A stretch of DNA of 64,000 nucleotides, from the NCBI RefSeq assembly GCF_024399315.1, contig NZ_CP075170.1:3534001-3598000 (forward strand), read 5' to 3'. This document shows, piece by piece, positions 55,294 to 63,906 of the stretch; position 1 is the first letter of the stretch; each line of letters begins with the position of its first letter. The notes beneath the pieces are model-generated. The model saw nothing but the letters and a program-made list of their open reading frames with translations. It had not been told where the DNA came from and ran no database searches. The stretch is from Chryseobacterium sp. MA9 (lineage in GTDB: Bacteria > Bacteroidota > Bacteroidia > Flavobacteriales > Weeksellaceae). The translations under genes and the position numbers were made by a program.

Positions 55294-55764
55294 ATGAGTT
55301 CAGTATCAGAATTATCAAAAAGATTCAGGGAAGTACTGCTTGACGGTCTCTGGATTGCCAATACCAATTTTAAAGACCAGCTTTCAGATGTTACCTGGGA
55401 ACAGGCTGTGAAGAAGATAGATTCTTTAAATACGATTGCGATGCTCACTTTTCACATTGATTATTATATTGCAGGAATTATCAATGTTTTTGAAGGCGGA
55501 GATCTTGAGATCAAAGATCAGTTCAGTTTTGATCTTCCTCCCATAGAATCCCTGGAACAATGGGAAAATCTGTTGAATAAACTTTGGATAGATTCTGAAA
55601 AGTTTGCAACCTTACTGGAACAGATGCCCGATTCTAAACTTGATGAGGTTTTTGTTGATGAAAAATATGGATCTTACCGCAGGAATATAGACGGAATGAT
55701 CGAACACAGCTACTATCATCTGGGACAAATTACTTTAATCAAAAAACTCTTGAGAAGCAGATAA
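55294..55764 (+). CDS. DinB-like four-helix metal-binding protein
   Basis: This 156-residue protein fits the DinB/YfiT-like four-helix fold: an early His in LTFHIDYYIAGIINVFEGG (near residue 53) and a late pair in MIEHSYYHLGQITLIKKLL (near residues 138-142) give the usual three-His metal site. The superfamily includes thiol-dependent transferases. The substrate is unknown. It has no close operon partner; a TACCTTTA word upstream is a poor -7 box. Confidence 0.75.
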   Translation: MSSVSELSKRFREVLLDGLWIANTNFKDQLSDVTWEQAVKKIDSLNTIAMLTFHIDYYIAGIINVFEGGDLEIKDQFSFDLPPIESLEQWENLLNKLWIDSEKFATLLEQMPDSKLDEVFVDEKYGSYRRNIDGMIEHSYYHLGQITLIKKLLRSR

Positions 55765-55923
55765 AATTACACATCCATATCCTCAAAAAATAAAGCTCAA
55801 AAAGAATTTAACAATTCTAATTAAAGTCCATCTAAAACCATATTAAACAGAATAAAATCTCAACATAACTCCTATTTGAGGTTCTTGTTTAAATTACTAC
55901 CTTTAAAAAAAATAAAATTTTAA

Positions 55924-57762
55924 ATGAGAAAATCGGCTGCAATCATTTTTGCGTTTATCATTTCACAATTTCAGGCTCAGCAAGGAGCTTATTATCAGCA
56001 GGCTGCGAAGTACAAGATGGATATTGATGTCAATGCTGAAAAATTTACTTATCAGGGAAAGCAGACTTTAGAATACACCAACAATTCACCGGATGAGCTG
56101 CATGTGGTATATTTCCATCTATATTGGAACGCTTTCAAACCTAATTCCATGATGGACCAAAGAGTAGCTTCCCAAGGCAAGAATGGTGACGGAAGGTTGC
56201 AGAAAGACGGTATCTCAAGGCTGGCTTCTATTCCAAAAGACCAGGAAGGTGCTCAGAATATCCACTGGATTAAACAAAATGGGAAAGATCTGAAATTTGA
56301 AGTTCAGGAAACCATCATGAAAGTATACCTGGCAGAACCTATCAAACCGAATTCTACAACTACTTTTACAATGGACTGGGACTCTGTAATTCCTCAGCAG
56401 ATCAGAAGAAGTGGTAGAAATAATAGAGAAGGTGTAGACATGACAATGACACAATGGTACCCGAAAATTGCTGAGTACGATTATGACGGCTGGGCAACTT
56501 TTGATTATCTGGGAAGAGAATTCCATGCTCCATTCTCAGATTTTGATGTTACTATTAAAATCAATAAAGATTATGTTGTAGGAGCAGGAGGGATCCTTGA
56601 AAATCCAACAGAAGTAAAAGGCTATGACGCCAATGCTAAAATAAAAACTGAAAAAGACAAAAAAGCAACCTGGAAATGGACTGCGAAAAATATTCTTGAT
56701 TTTGCATGGAGTGCAGACAGAGATTATTCTGTAGAAAGCTTTGATGTTCCGGAAGGTCCGAAAGTATATTTAGTGTATCAGAAAAATGATAAAACAAAAG
56801 CATGGGGTGAATCACAGTCTTATATCACCAAATATTTCCAGATCATGAATACTCACTTTGGAAAATATGTATATCCTACCTATGCATTCATTCAGGGAGG
56901 TGACGGCGGAATGGAATACGGAATGTGTACCATGATTTTAGGTGAAGCAAAAAGCATTAAAGATTTAATGGGCTTAATGGCTCACGAAGGATCTCACTCA
57001 TGGTATCAGCAGATGCTGGCTACCAATGAATCTGTACGTCCATGGATGGATGAAGGTTTCACAAGCTATGCAGAAGGATACACCATGTATCAGCTGTTTC
57101 CTGAAGATTTGCCGAATCCTTTTATGGAAAGACTGGATGCCTACAGAAAATTTATTAAAAAAGGAATAGAAGAACCTGCAGTATGGCTTGGGGATCATCA
57201 TGATAATGGAACGTCTTATACATATGCATCTTATGTAAAAGGTGAGTTATACCTGGTACAGCTTGGATACATTATGGGAGAACAGAATCTTGCAGAAACC
57301 TTGAAACAGTATTATGACCAGTGGAGTATGAAGCATCCTTCTGACAGAGATTTTCTTCACATTGCACAAAAAGTTTCCGGGATGGATCTGAAATGGTTCC
57401 ATAATTATTGGATCAATACTACAAAAACGATTGATTACGGAATAAAGGATGTAAAATACGATGCAAAATCTACAACTATTACCTTAATCAACAATGGTCA
57501 GGTTCCAATGCCAATAGATTTCGGAGTGATGACAACCGATAAGAAAATAGTGACTTATCAGATCCCGCTGAATATGACTCACACATGGAAACAAAAGGAT
57601 ATTTATGGTGATCTTAAAACAATGCCTTATTGGCCTTGGACCCAGAAAGAATATACTCTTACCATTCCTTACACCAAATCTCAATTATCTGTTCTGGGAA
57701 TTGATTTCAGCCAGAGAATTGCAGATGTAAATATGGAAGATAATTTTGTGGAAGTAAAATAA
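55924..57762 (+). CDS. M1-family metallopeptidase, exported
   Basis: This 612-residue zinc peptidase has a signal peptide (MRKSAAIIFAFIISQFQAQ) and the M1 layout: an N-terminal beta domain and a gluzincin core. The zinc ligands are H354 and H358 of HEGSH with E377 in WMDEGFTSYAEG, exactly the spacing of HExxH-x18-E. The exopeptidase motif usually written GAMEN appears as GGMEYG near residue 325. It probably acts in the periplasm or at the surface on peptides. A strong hairpin follows. Confidence 0.94.
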   Translation: MRKSAAIIFAFIISQFQAQQGAYYQQAAKYKMDIDVNAEKFTYQGKQTLEYTNNSPDELHVVYFHLYWNAFKPNSMMDQRVASQGKNGDGRLQKDGISRLASIPKDQEGAQNIHWIKQNGKDLKFEVQETIMKVYLAEPIKPNSTTTFTMDWDSVIPQQIRRSGRNNREGVDMTMTQWYPKIAEYDYDGWATFDYLGREFHAPFSDFDVTIKINKDYVVGAGGILENPTEVKGYDANAKIKTEKDKKATWKWTAKNILDFAWSADRDYSVESFDVPEGPKVYLVYQKNDKTKAWGESQSYITKYFQIMNTHFGKYVYPTYAFIQGGDGGMEYGMCTMILGEAKSIKDLMGLMAHEGSHSWYQQMLATNESVRPWMDEGFTSYAEGYTMYQLFPEDLPNPFMERLDAYRKFIKKGIEEPAVWLGDHHDNGTSYTYASYVKGELYLVQLGYIMGEQNLAETLKQYYDQWSMKHPSDRDFLHIAQKVSGMDLKWFHNYWINTTKTIDYGIKDVKYDAKSTTITLINNGQVPMPIDFGVMTTDKKIVTYQIPLNMTHTWKQKDIYGDLKTMPYWPWTQKEYTLTIPYTKSQLSVLGIDFSQRIADVNMEDNFVEVK

Positions 57763-57780
57763 TGAATACAAAATAATACT

Positions 57781-57820
57781 ATAACCGGCGCGGAAATTCT
57801 ATTTCCGCGCCGGTTATTTT
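57781..57820 (+). terminator. Strong hairpin after the M1 peptidase
   Basis: A perfect 16-bp stem (57781-57796 with 57802-57817) with a 5-base loop, rich in GC (CCGGCGCGG), ends in TTTT. Confidence 0.8.
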
Positions 57821-57985
57821 AAAGAAAGGACTAGCTGGTAAATGTTGATATAGATATATTTTTAAGATAGACTTAATTTATAAGAGATCCAAGGCTAGTT
57901 TTTATAAAAATGATTAAATTTAGTCCCTCAAAATCAAGCAGGAATTTCAATTATAAATTATGAATTTCTTCTGAAAAATATATCA

Positions 57986-58744
57986 ATGAATTCAATCGTA
58001 ATAAACGTAGGAAACAGCAATATCAGATTTGGTCTTTTCAATGGTGATAATTGTGATATTTCGTGGGTAATCAATACAAAACCTTACAGAACGGCAGATG
58101 AACTTTACGTACAGATGCTGATGCTTTATCAAACCTATAAAATTGAGCCAACAGAAATCGACAAAGTAATTATTGGGTCAGTAGTACCTCAGCTTACCAA
58201 AGTAATGAGCTCCGGGATCAAAAAGATTCACGGAACTACTCCTGTGATTGTTGATAGGTCAACTCCTTCAGGAGTTCAGGCGAAATCTAAGCAGATGGGA
58301 ACGGATATCTATGCAAATCTTGTGGCGGCACACAATCTGTATCCGAACAGGAAAAAAATTGTCATAGACTTTGGAACTGCTCTTACAGCCAGTTGTGTGG
58401 CAGAAACAGGAGAGACCCTGGGAGTAATTATTGCTCCGGGAATTGTTACTTCCTTAAATTCATTGATCAACCAGACTGCACAGCTTCCGGACATAGAACT
58501 GAAAAAACCAAAATCTGTTTTGGGATTGGATACGGTAACCTGTATGCAAAGCGGAATGGTATATGGTTTCCTGGGAATGGTAGAAGGTTTTGTGAGCCGC
58601 ATCAACGAGGAGGTGAATGACGATTGTTTCGTAGTAGCGACGGGAGGTGTATCCCATATCTATAAACCTCTTACAGATAAGATTCATGTGATGGACAGGC
58701 TTCATACATTGAAAGGTCTTTATTTCCTGGGGAAAGATTTATAA
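57986..58744 (+). CDS. coaX: Type III pantothenate kinase
   Basis: CoaX phosphorylates pantothenate, the first step of coenzyme A synthesis. The 252-residue protein has the phosphate loop IVINVGNSNIRFGLFNGD at residues 4-21, the active-site region KKIVIDFGTALTASCV near residue 120, and FVVATGGVSHIYKPL near 215. Type III enzymes are not feedback-inhibited by CoA in other bacteria. The start region is AT-rich with no clear ribosome site. Confidence 0.95.
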   Translation: MNSIVINVGNSNIRFGLFNGDNCDISWVINTKPYRTADELYVQMLMLYQTYKIEPTEIDKVIIGSVVPQLTKVMSSGIKKIHGTTPVIVDRSTPSGVQAKSKQMGTDIYANLVAAHNLYPNRKKIVIDFGTALTASCVAETGETLGVIIAPGIVTSLNSLINQTAQLPDIELKKPKSVLGLDTVTCMQSGMVYGFLGMVEGFVSRINEEVNDDCFVVATGGVSHIYKPLTDKIHVMDRLHTLKGLYFLGKDL

Positions 58745-58808
58745 ATTAAAAGATTAAGGCTGGGTTGAGCTCAAGTCATATCTTATACTTAACTTTAACC
58801 TTAATACA

Positions 58809-59336
58809 ATGGAAAAATTTCCCATCATAGAAACCGAAAGACTTACTCTCTCACAACTGGAAGAAAAGGATGTCCCTTTTATTGTTGAATACCTTCAGCA
58901 TAGGATTTTTTCTGATCTTACCTCTAATATTCCGTACCCTTATGTAGAAAATGATGCCAGATCCTGGCTGAAAATGTCAAAAGAAGCTTTTGAAAACCAT
59001 AGTGGGTATACTTTTGGGATTCGTGATAAAGAGGGGCATATTATTGGAGCTATCGGTCTTCATGACAGAGAAGATGATAAAGCAGAGCTGGGATACTGGA
59101 TAGGAATGCCCTATTGGAATAAAGGATATGTAACTGAAGCAGCAAGAGCAATTGTAGATTTTGGTTTTAATGACCTGGGTTTCCATAAGATCTTTGCTAC
59201 TCATTTTCTTCACAACCCGGCATCCGGAAGAATAATGGAGAAAATAGGAATGGAACAGGAAGCTGTTTTAAAACAGGAAATGAAGAAAGACGGAGAGTAC
59301 TTTGATATCGTGAGATATTCTATTTTTAAAGGCTGA
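58809..59336 (+). CDS. GNAT N-acetyltransferase
   Basis: This 175-residue GNAT enzyme of the RimJ/RimL type opens with IIETERLTLSQLEEKDVPFI. The acetyl-CoA loop is ELGYWIGMPYWNKGYVTEAARAIVDFGF near residue 97, followed by HFLHNPASGRIMEKIGM. The substrate is unknown. It is 64 bp after coaX and may share its transcript. It is not closely alike to the GNAT in the suf cluster. Confidence 0.88.
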   Translation: MEKFPIIETERLTLSQLEEKDVPFIVEYLQHRIFSDLTSNIPYPYVENDARSWLKMSKEAFENHSGYTFGIRDKEGHIIGAIGLHDREDDKAELGYWIGMPYWNKGYVTEAARAIVDFGFNDLGFHKIFATHFLHNPASGRIMEKIGMEQEAVLKQEMKKDGEYFDIVRYSIFKG

Positions 59337-59373
59337 TCTCAATGAATATCAATGTATTCTGATTCTATAAAAC

Positions 59374-59410
59374 AAAAGCCAGAGAATATTTTAATTTTCT
59401 CTGGCTTTTT
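59374..59410. terminator. Terminator between GNAT and tadA
   Basis: A 13-bp stem (59374-59386 with 59397-59409) with a 10-base loop lies between converging genes and has A and T runs on both sides. Confidence 0.8.
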
Positions 59411-59493
59411 ATATTACTATTATCATTTTCTGAACTATTGGGTAAGGGTTAAAGCCTACCAAGATACGGATGGAATTCCTTCAATGGAAAGGC

Positions 59494-59925
59494 TTATCTT
59501 TTACTTTTAAAAAAATCTTTAACAATAGAAGAGCATTCCGCTTCCATGATTCCTGTAATAATTTCTGTTTTCGGATGTAGAGAAAGATGTTTATTGATAA
59601 ATCCCCTTTGTTCATCCCGTGCACCAATCACCACTTTTGAGATCTGAGACCAGGAAAGTGCCCCCGAGCACATCACACATGGTTCCATTGTTACATACAA
59701 CGTACAGTCTTTTAAATATTTTCCACCAAGGAAATTTGCCGCTGAGGTGATGGCCTGCATTTCTGCATGAGCGGTAACATCATTCAGGGTTTCGGTAAGA
59801 TTGTGGGCTCTTGCGATAATCCTGTTATTGGAAACCACTACACATCCGATAGGAACCTCATCTTTTTCCAAAGCGGTTTCTGCTTCCTGCAGGGCCATTT
59901 TCATGTAATATTCGTCAGTAAACAT
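59494..59925 (-). CDS. tadA: tRNA-specific adenosine deaminase
   Basis: TadA converts adenosine 34 of tRNA-Arg to inosine. The 143-residue protein has the zinc and proton-shuttle residues H53, E55 (HAEMQAI), C83 and C86 (PCVMCSGAL), with the early helix YYMKMALQEAETALEKDEVPIGCVVV typical of the family. A more general nucleoside deaminase cannot be fully excluded. It abuts the upstream TonB-like gene with no gap. Confidence 0.9.
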   Translation of the reverse strand: MFTDEYYMKMALQEAETALEKDEVPIGCVVVSNNRIIARAHNLTETLNDVTAHAEMQAITSAANFLGGKYLKDCTLYVTMEPCVMCSGALSWSQISKVVIGARDEQRGFINKHLSLHPKTEIITGIMEAECSSIVKDFFKSKR

Positions 59926-60543
59926 TTAATCGGTCATCGTTAAAGTTAAAGGTAATTTAAAACGATAAGTGGTAGGATCGCCTTTTATCATTGCCGGAGA
60001 AAACTTTTCTGCAAGAGAATATAATGCAATTTCTGCCTGTCTGTTGAAGGTGAAATTATCACCCTGTGCATGAACATTGCTTACTGTACCATCTTTTTCT
60101 ACAATAAAATCAACATCTGTTTTTATCATTTTTTCTAAGGAGTAAACCCCATCAACATATAGCAGATTGGCAACTTCCTGTCTCAAAGAATTAAGTCCTC
60201 CGGGATAATCAGCAACCTTTTCTGCATCAGAAAATTTTTCGGATGGATTTAATTTAGGGTTCCTGATGGTTTGGAGGTCTTCCAGATTTCTTACCTTTAA
60301 TAAAGCCCCGATCAGGGCATTGTTTTCAATGCTGTCCATTTTTTTCATGAAAAAGAGAAAATCTCCTTTTATTGCCACTTTTTTATCCGTATTGGATTCA
60401 GCATCAAACTTTTTTTTGAATTCTTTATTCAGCATATTTCTGTGCTGGTTATAATAGCTCTTTACAAGCCTGAATTCTTCTTTCTGCTGTGCCAGAAAAA
60501 AGGTGGAGATAAAGCAGCTGATGCCAACAAATAAAGTTTTCAA
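59926..60543 (-). CDS. Exported TonB C-terminal-domain-like protein
   Basis: This 205-residue protein has a signal peptide (MKTLFVGISCFISTFFLAQ) and, in residues 115-205, a TonB C-terminal-like domain (YPGGLNSLRQEVANLLYVDG, VDFIVEKDGTVSNVHAQGDNFTFNRQAEIALYSLAEKFSPAMIKGDPTTYRFKLPLTLT). Unlike true TonB it lacks a membrane anchor and a Pro-rich linker. Start is a TTG at 60543; no ATG fits the signal peptide. Its stop is next to the tadA start. The role is unknown. Confidence 0.78.
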   Translation of the reverse strand: MKTLFVGISCFISTFFLAQQKEEFRLVKSYYNQHRNMLNKEFKKKFDAESNTDKKVAIKGDFLFFMKKMDSIENNALIGALLKVRNLEDLQTIRNPKLNPSEKFSDAEKVADYPGGLNSLRQEVANLLYVDGVYSLEKMIKTDVDFIVEKDGTVSNVHAQGDNFTFNRQAEIALYSLAEKFSPAMIKGDPTTYRFKLPLTLTMTD

Positions 60544-60596
60544 TAAGGGTATATTTATGTAAATATAACAAAAAATATGAAATATATTTTTTATGA

Positions 60597-61517
60597 TCAG
60601 CTTTCAAGATAACGGTTCAAAGATTCCTGCAAATGATTACGGATATCATCAACTAAGCCTTTAGGTTCCAGAACCGTTACTTCTTTTCCATAAGAAAGAA
60701 TTTCCTGCATAAAATCATAAGTAGGGTGAAGGAAGAACTCAAAATAAATCTCTTCCGGAGTTTCTTTGGTCTCTTTCTGCGATTGGTGAAGAGGGAAGCT
60801 TCTGATATATTCTCCCTGATGGCGGCTGCATTTCAATATTATATTCTGTGGTTTCTGCTCCGTCAGATTCATTACTCCGAATGCATTTTTAAAATGCTCT
60901 CTGAAATTATATTTATACTTCTCTCTAAACTGATTTTTAGCCACGTCGAGATAGTTGATTCTATCAAGTCCGAAAGATTTTAAAGCCTTATCTTTTGTAT
61001 CAATAGCAATAAGATACCATCGGTCTTTGGATTCTTTTAAGGCTAAAGGATGAACTTTTCTGGAGGTCATCAGCTTGTTTTTATAATTGTAATGTTCAAA
61101 GCTTACCACCCTTTTATTTCGGATGGCGAAGAACAGATCATAAAAATGCTCCACACCGGTTGGCTTACGGCTTTCAAAAAAGATAAAATCTGAAAAATCC
61201 GGGTGAAGATTCAGAGCGTTGCTTACCTGGAAAGATTCCAGTAATTTTTGGTTATATTCATCCACTTCCATGATCGGGCGGCTCTCAATATAGTATCGGT
61301 TGTCTCCCTTTTTCTTGTTGTGAATGGAAAGATTGAAAAGATTGGAAATCTCCCGGATGTCCCTTTGCAGAGTACGGATAGAGTAGCTCTTAATTCCTGC
61401 ATCCTGGAATTCAAAAGAGTTTAAAAGATAGTCCTCCAGCTGGGAATAGGTAGCCGGAGAACTTTCTAATCTTTTAATAATTAAGGCATATCTTGTCAGA
61501 TAAAAATCTTTCTTCAT
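60597..61517 (-). CDS. WYL-domain transcription regulator
   Basis: This 306-residue protein has an N-terminal winged helix (about residues 8-62, with SYSIRTLQRDIREISNLF as the recognition region), a WYL domain (about residues 133-190, with RWYLIA at 166-171 and SFGLDRI at 181-187) and a C-terminal WCX extension. WYL proteins bind nucleic acids or nucleotides and regulate DNA-damage and phage-defence genes, as in PafBC and CapW/BrxR. Its own promoter carries a copy of the 38-bp element shared with its neighbours, so self-regulation is likely. It is the nearest candidate to bind that element. Confidence 0.9.
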   Translation of the reverse strand: MKKDFYLTRYALIIKRLESSPATYSQLEDYLLNSFEFQDAGIKSYSIRTLQRDIREISNLFNLSIHNKKKGDNRYYIESRPIMEVDEYNQKLLESFQVSNALNLHPDFSDFIFFESRKPTGVEHFYDLFFAIRNKRVVSFEHYNYKNKLMTSRKVHPLALKESKDRWYLIAIDTKDKALKSFGLDRINYLDVAKNQFREKYKYNFREHFKNAFGVMNLTEQKPQNIILKCSRHQGEYIRSFPLHQSQKETKETPEEIYFEFFLHPTYDFMQEILSYGKEVTVLEPKGLVDDIRNHLQESLNRYLES

Positions 61518-61571
61518 TTCTCTATTTTTAGGGTGCAGCAGAACTGCGTTTCAGGGTAAAGTTTTATAAGA

Positions 61572-61609
61572 CAAATATATGCGGTTAATGCGACAAAACG
61601 TGTCGTGTT
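61572..61609 (-). promoter_or_regulatory. 38-bp operator-promoter, copy 1 (WYL gene)
   Basis: On the minus strand AACACGACACGTTTTGTCGC (61590-61609) is followed by 10 bp and TATATTTG (61572-61579). The block includes the inverted repeat CGACA-N5-TGTCG. The WYL ATG is 54 bp downstream. Confidence 0.85.
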
Positions 61610-61620
61610 TTATTTTTTAT

Positions 61621-61857
61621 CTAAAAATTATCTTCCTCAAAATCTTCTCTAAGGAAGTTTTCAATGTCGTTGAGATAGTTTTCATAATCCATCTCAGCAT
61701 TTTCGATGTCGCTCCATTCTATGGTATAGAGGTCTTCATTGAAGAGTATGTTGGTATTGGGTGTTTCCATGCTTTGAGTTGTAAAGTGTTGGTTACATTT
61801 TGAACATACTTCAGGCTGTTCAGCATAGGGGAATGTCGAATTCAAAGGCTTTTTCAA
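61621..61857 (-). CDS. Small acidic protein with CxxC-xx-H motif, unknown
   Basis: I do not recognise this protein. From a TTG at 61857 it would have 78 residues, with C18, C21 and H24 (VCSKCNQHF), a possible zinc knuckle, and a strongly acidic tail (ENAEMDYENYLNDIENFLREDFEEDNF). The longest frame starts at a TTG at 61911 that lies upstream of the -7 box, so it is not the true start. The gene sits between the patatin and WYL genes and has its own copy of the 38-bp element, which supports it being real. The start codon is uncertain. Confidence 0.55.
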   Translation of the reverse strand: MKKPLNSTFPYAEQPEVCSKCNQHFTTQSMETPNTNILFNEDLYTIEWSDIENAEMDYENYLNDIENFLREDFEEDNF

Positions 61858-61894
61858 GTTTTTATGTATTGATGTTTTGTGTCTTTTAATACTC

Positions 61895-61932
61895 CAAAAG
61901 TAGCGGGGCAAAACGACAAAACTTGACGTGTT
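61895..61932 (-). promoter_or_regulatory. 38-bp operator-promoter, copy 2 (small acidic gene)
   Basis: AACACGTCAAGTTTTGTCGT (61913-61932, minus strand), 10 bp, then TACTTTTG (61895-61902). Confidence 0.82.
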
Positions 61933-62001
61933 TAAAAAATATTTTCTAATTTTAAAATATAATCTTTAAAGCTTATATTGGGTAGTTATAAGTATAAAGA
62001 C

Positions 62002-63039
62002 TTATATTTTATTTCTGATGAGTTTTTGAACAATCTGGTTCAGGATTTCTCTGTTGTCATCAATATAGCTCAATCCGGCCTGTATAAGATTTTCAATATT
62101 AGATCTTCTTACGTTATCCATTGCCGGAGATGCGTTCTTCAGTGAAGGATTCAGGCGGTAATAGTTTTTCTGATTTCTCAAACCCAGTGTCTGAAACATC
62201 TGTTCCAACTGATAATCTACTGTTTCTGCATTGGCAGACATTAAAATATCAATAATCGGGCTTACCCAGCCAATTTTTCCGGCTTTTTCAAGTTTTTTAA
62301 AAGGATAAGGTCTGGCTTCAATTCCTGTTCCGATAGAAACAATAATCATATCATTTACACTCGGATGGTTGGCTTTCTGATGGTTTTTTAAAACCTCTGC
62401 AAAAGGAATTTTTCTTGCTTCTGCATAAGCACAGAGGGCAGGATTATTGGCAAACATCCCTCCGTCAATCAGGCTGAAGATCTGTCCATACATGGATTTG
62501 ATCTGCACCGGACTAAAATAGGTGGGAGCAGCTGAAGTTGCCCTACAGATATCTTTTACGTAGAAGTTATCTGTGCTGAGGTTAGCATTCCATGAGTTGA
62601 AAAGTTTTGCTCTTCTGTTCTCAATATCATAACTTGTTATTAAACATGGTTTTATTAATTCTTTTAGTTCTAAATTTCCAAAAAAGTCATTTAAATTCCT
62701 TTCAAGTGATTCCTGTGGAATTTTTTCATTCAATAATCCGAATGGATTAACCAGTCTTTCCCAAAAGGAAACCTGGAAGATATCGCCGCCCTTTTCCGCA
62801 TATAATTCTAGTCCTTTCTGAATAGAATATTTTGCTTTTCGGGTTTCGTCGGGACATAGAATAATAGAAGCAATCAGACCTCCGGTACTGCTGCCTGCCA
62901 CCAGATCAAAATAATCCCCAAGCTTTGCTGTGGGCTTATCATAATACTGGAGCTGCTCTTCTATGTAACGTAGAATAATGCAGGTGATGATTCCTCTTAT
63001 TCCACCCCCGTCCAAAGAAAGAATGGTTGTCTTTTTCAT
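62002..63039 (-). CDS. Patatin-like phospholipase
   Basis: This 345-residue protein is a patatin-fold lipid hydrolase with a Ser-Asp pair: oxyanion loop GGGIRG at residues 11-16, nucleophile S51 in GSSTGG, and D192 in IDGGMFANNPALCAYAEA. There is no signal peptide, so it acts from the cytoplasm, probably on membrane phospholipids. The layout is close to that of CapV-type patatins, which are cell-killing effectors of CBASS defence, but no cyclase gene lies in the window. It carries its own 38-bp element and a long leader with a hairpin. Confidence 0.9.
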   Translation of the reverse strand: MKKTTILSLDGGGIRGIITCIILRYIEEQLQYYDKPTAKLGDYFDLVAGSSTGGLIASIILCPDETRKAKYSIQKGLELYAEKGGDIFQVSFWERLVNPFGLLNEKIPQESLERNLNDFFGNLELKELIKPCLITSYDIENRRAKLFNSWNANLSTDNFYVKDICRATSAAPTYFSPVQIKSMYGQIFSLIDGGMFANNPALCAYAEARKIPFAEVLKNHQKANHPSVNDMIIVSIGTGIEARPYPFKKLEKAGKIGWVSPIIDILMSANAETVDYQLEQMFQTLGLRNQKNYYRLNPSLKNASPAMDNVRRSNIENLIQAGLSYIDDNREILNQIVQKLIRNKI

Positions 63040-63088
63040 GTTATTTTTTCATTTTTTTAAAGAAACACTTGGCAACTTTAGACAAGTA

Positions 63089-63123
63089 AAACCAATAGAT
63101 TTCCGAAAAATATCTATTGGTTT
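63089..63123 (-). promoter_or_regulatory. Hairpin in the patatin leader
   Basis: A perfect 12-bp stem AAACCAATAGAT/ATCTATTGGTTT (63089-63100 with 63112-63123) lies between the -7 box at 63165 and the ATG at 63039. It may be an attenuator, or a terminator for read-through from the M15 gene. Confidence 0.5.
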
Positions 63124-63164
63124 CAGCTTATTATAAGGATTGCTTTTGGTGTTTTCTTCTAAAG

Positions 63165-63202
63165 CAAAGATAGACGGAGGAAGCGACAGAACTTGTCGTG
63201 TT
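63165..63202 (-). promoter_or_regulatory. 38-bp operator-promoter, copy 3 (patatin gene)
   Basis: AACACGACAAGTTCTGTCGC (63183-63202, minus strand), 10 bp, then TATCTTTG (63165-63172). It includes the inverted repeat CGACA-N5-TGTCG. Confidence 0.85.
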
Positions 63203-63283
63203 ATAAATGATTCTAATTAATTTTATCAAAAAAAATAGCTTTAAACCAGAGGGTTAGTTTTTTTGTGGTTTGATAAATGGAAG

Positions 63284-63784
63284 CTAAAAGACAACATAAT
63301 TCTGCTTATCTCTGGGCATCTTCAGAAGCATTCTCCAGCTGGTTTTTAAAGGACCTTTTTTAGAGGGGATATTCTTTTTTTCGAAGTGGGGAAGGTCTTT
63401 GAAGGTTTTCCAGTTTCCGCCCCAGTCCCAGCCATGTCGGGCAAAGATTTTTACGCACTCATACCAATCAGCAACTTTGTCATTATCCCAATCTTTTGCC
63501 GTATCCCAGCTTACCGTTTTTCGGTCAATCATTAGGCAGATATCTACGGCAAGACCATAATTGTGGATACTTTGTCCTGCCTTGGCATTGGTCACCTTTT
63601 TTGCTGAAGTAATTCTTCCGATTGCATAAAGTTTCTCCTGCTCTTCAAAAGATCTTAATCCCTGGGTAACTCTTATCTTGGCTCTTCCGGTGAGTGCTTC
63701 ATCACATTCCTTTATAATTTGTTTTACTTCATCTCTTACCAACGGATGAAGCTTCTGAATTCGTTCCAAGGTTACTTTGTCCAT
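63284..63784 (-). CDS. M15 peptidase, phage endolysin type
   Basis: This 166-residue enzyme (start ATG 63784, MDKVTLERIQKLHP) looks like L-alanyl-D-glutamate endopeptidases of phages and of the CwlK type, which cut peptidoglycan stem peptides. The zinc ligands are H74 and D81 (SIHNYGLAVDICL) and H133 (DLPHFEKK). No signal peptide is seen, so release would need a holin, membrane damage or lysis. The longest frame starts at a TTG at 63808 that is inside the -7 box, so I moved the start. It has its own copy of the 38-bp element. Confidence 0.88.
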   Translation of the reverse strand: MDKVTLERIQKLHPLVRDEVKQIIKECDEALTGRAKIRVTQGLRSFEEQEKLYAIGRITSAKKVTNAKAGQSIHNYGLAVDICLMIDRKTVSWDTAKDWDNDKVADWYECVKIFARHGWDWGGNWKTFKDLPHFEKKNIPSKKGPLKTSWRMLLKMPRDKQNYVVF

Positions 63785-63805
63785 ATTTCTTATTTTGTTA
63801 TGATA

Positions 63806-63843
63806 CAAAAGTATAGAGCAGAAGCGACGAAACTTGACGTGTT
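63806..63843 (-). promoter_or_regulatory. 38-bp operator-promoter, copy 4 (M15 gene)
   Basis: AACACGTCAAGTTTCGTCGC (63824-63843, minus strand), 10 bp, then TACTTTTG (63806-63813). Confidence 0.82.
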
Positions 63844-63906
63844 TTATTTAATTTTTTTGGGAATTTCCGGATCCAGGAAAAGTGATTAGATAAATGTTTT
63901 TGAACA

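Noticed and set aside
61858..61911. 96-residue version of the small acidic protein
   Set aside because: Its TTG start lies upstream of the -7 box at 61895-61902, so it would not be in the transcript.
63284..63784. Prophage
   Set aside because: The endolysin-type gene stands alone; no capsid, tail, integrase or terminase genes were seen in the window.
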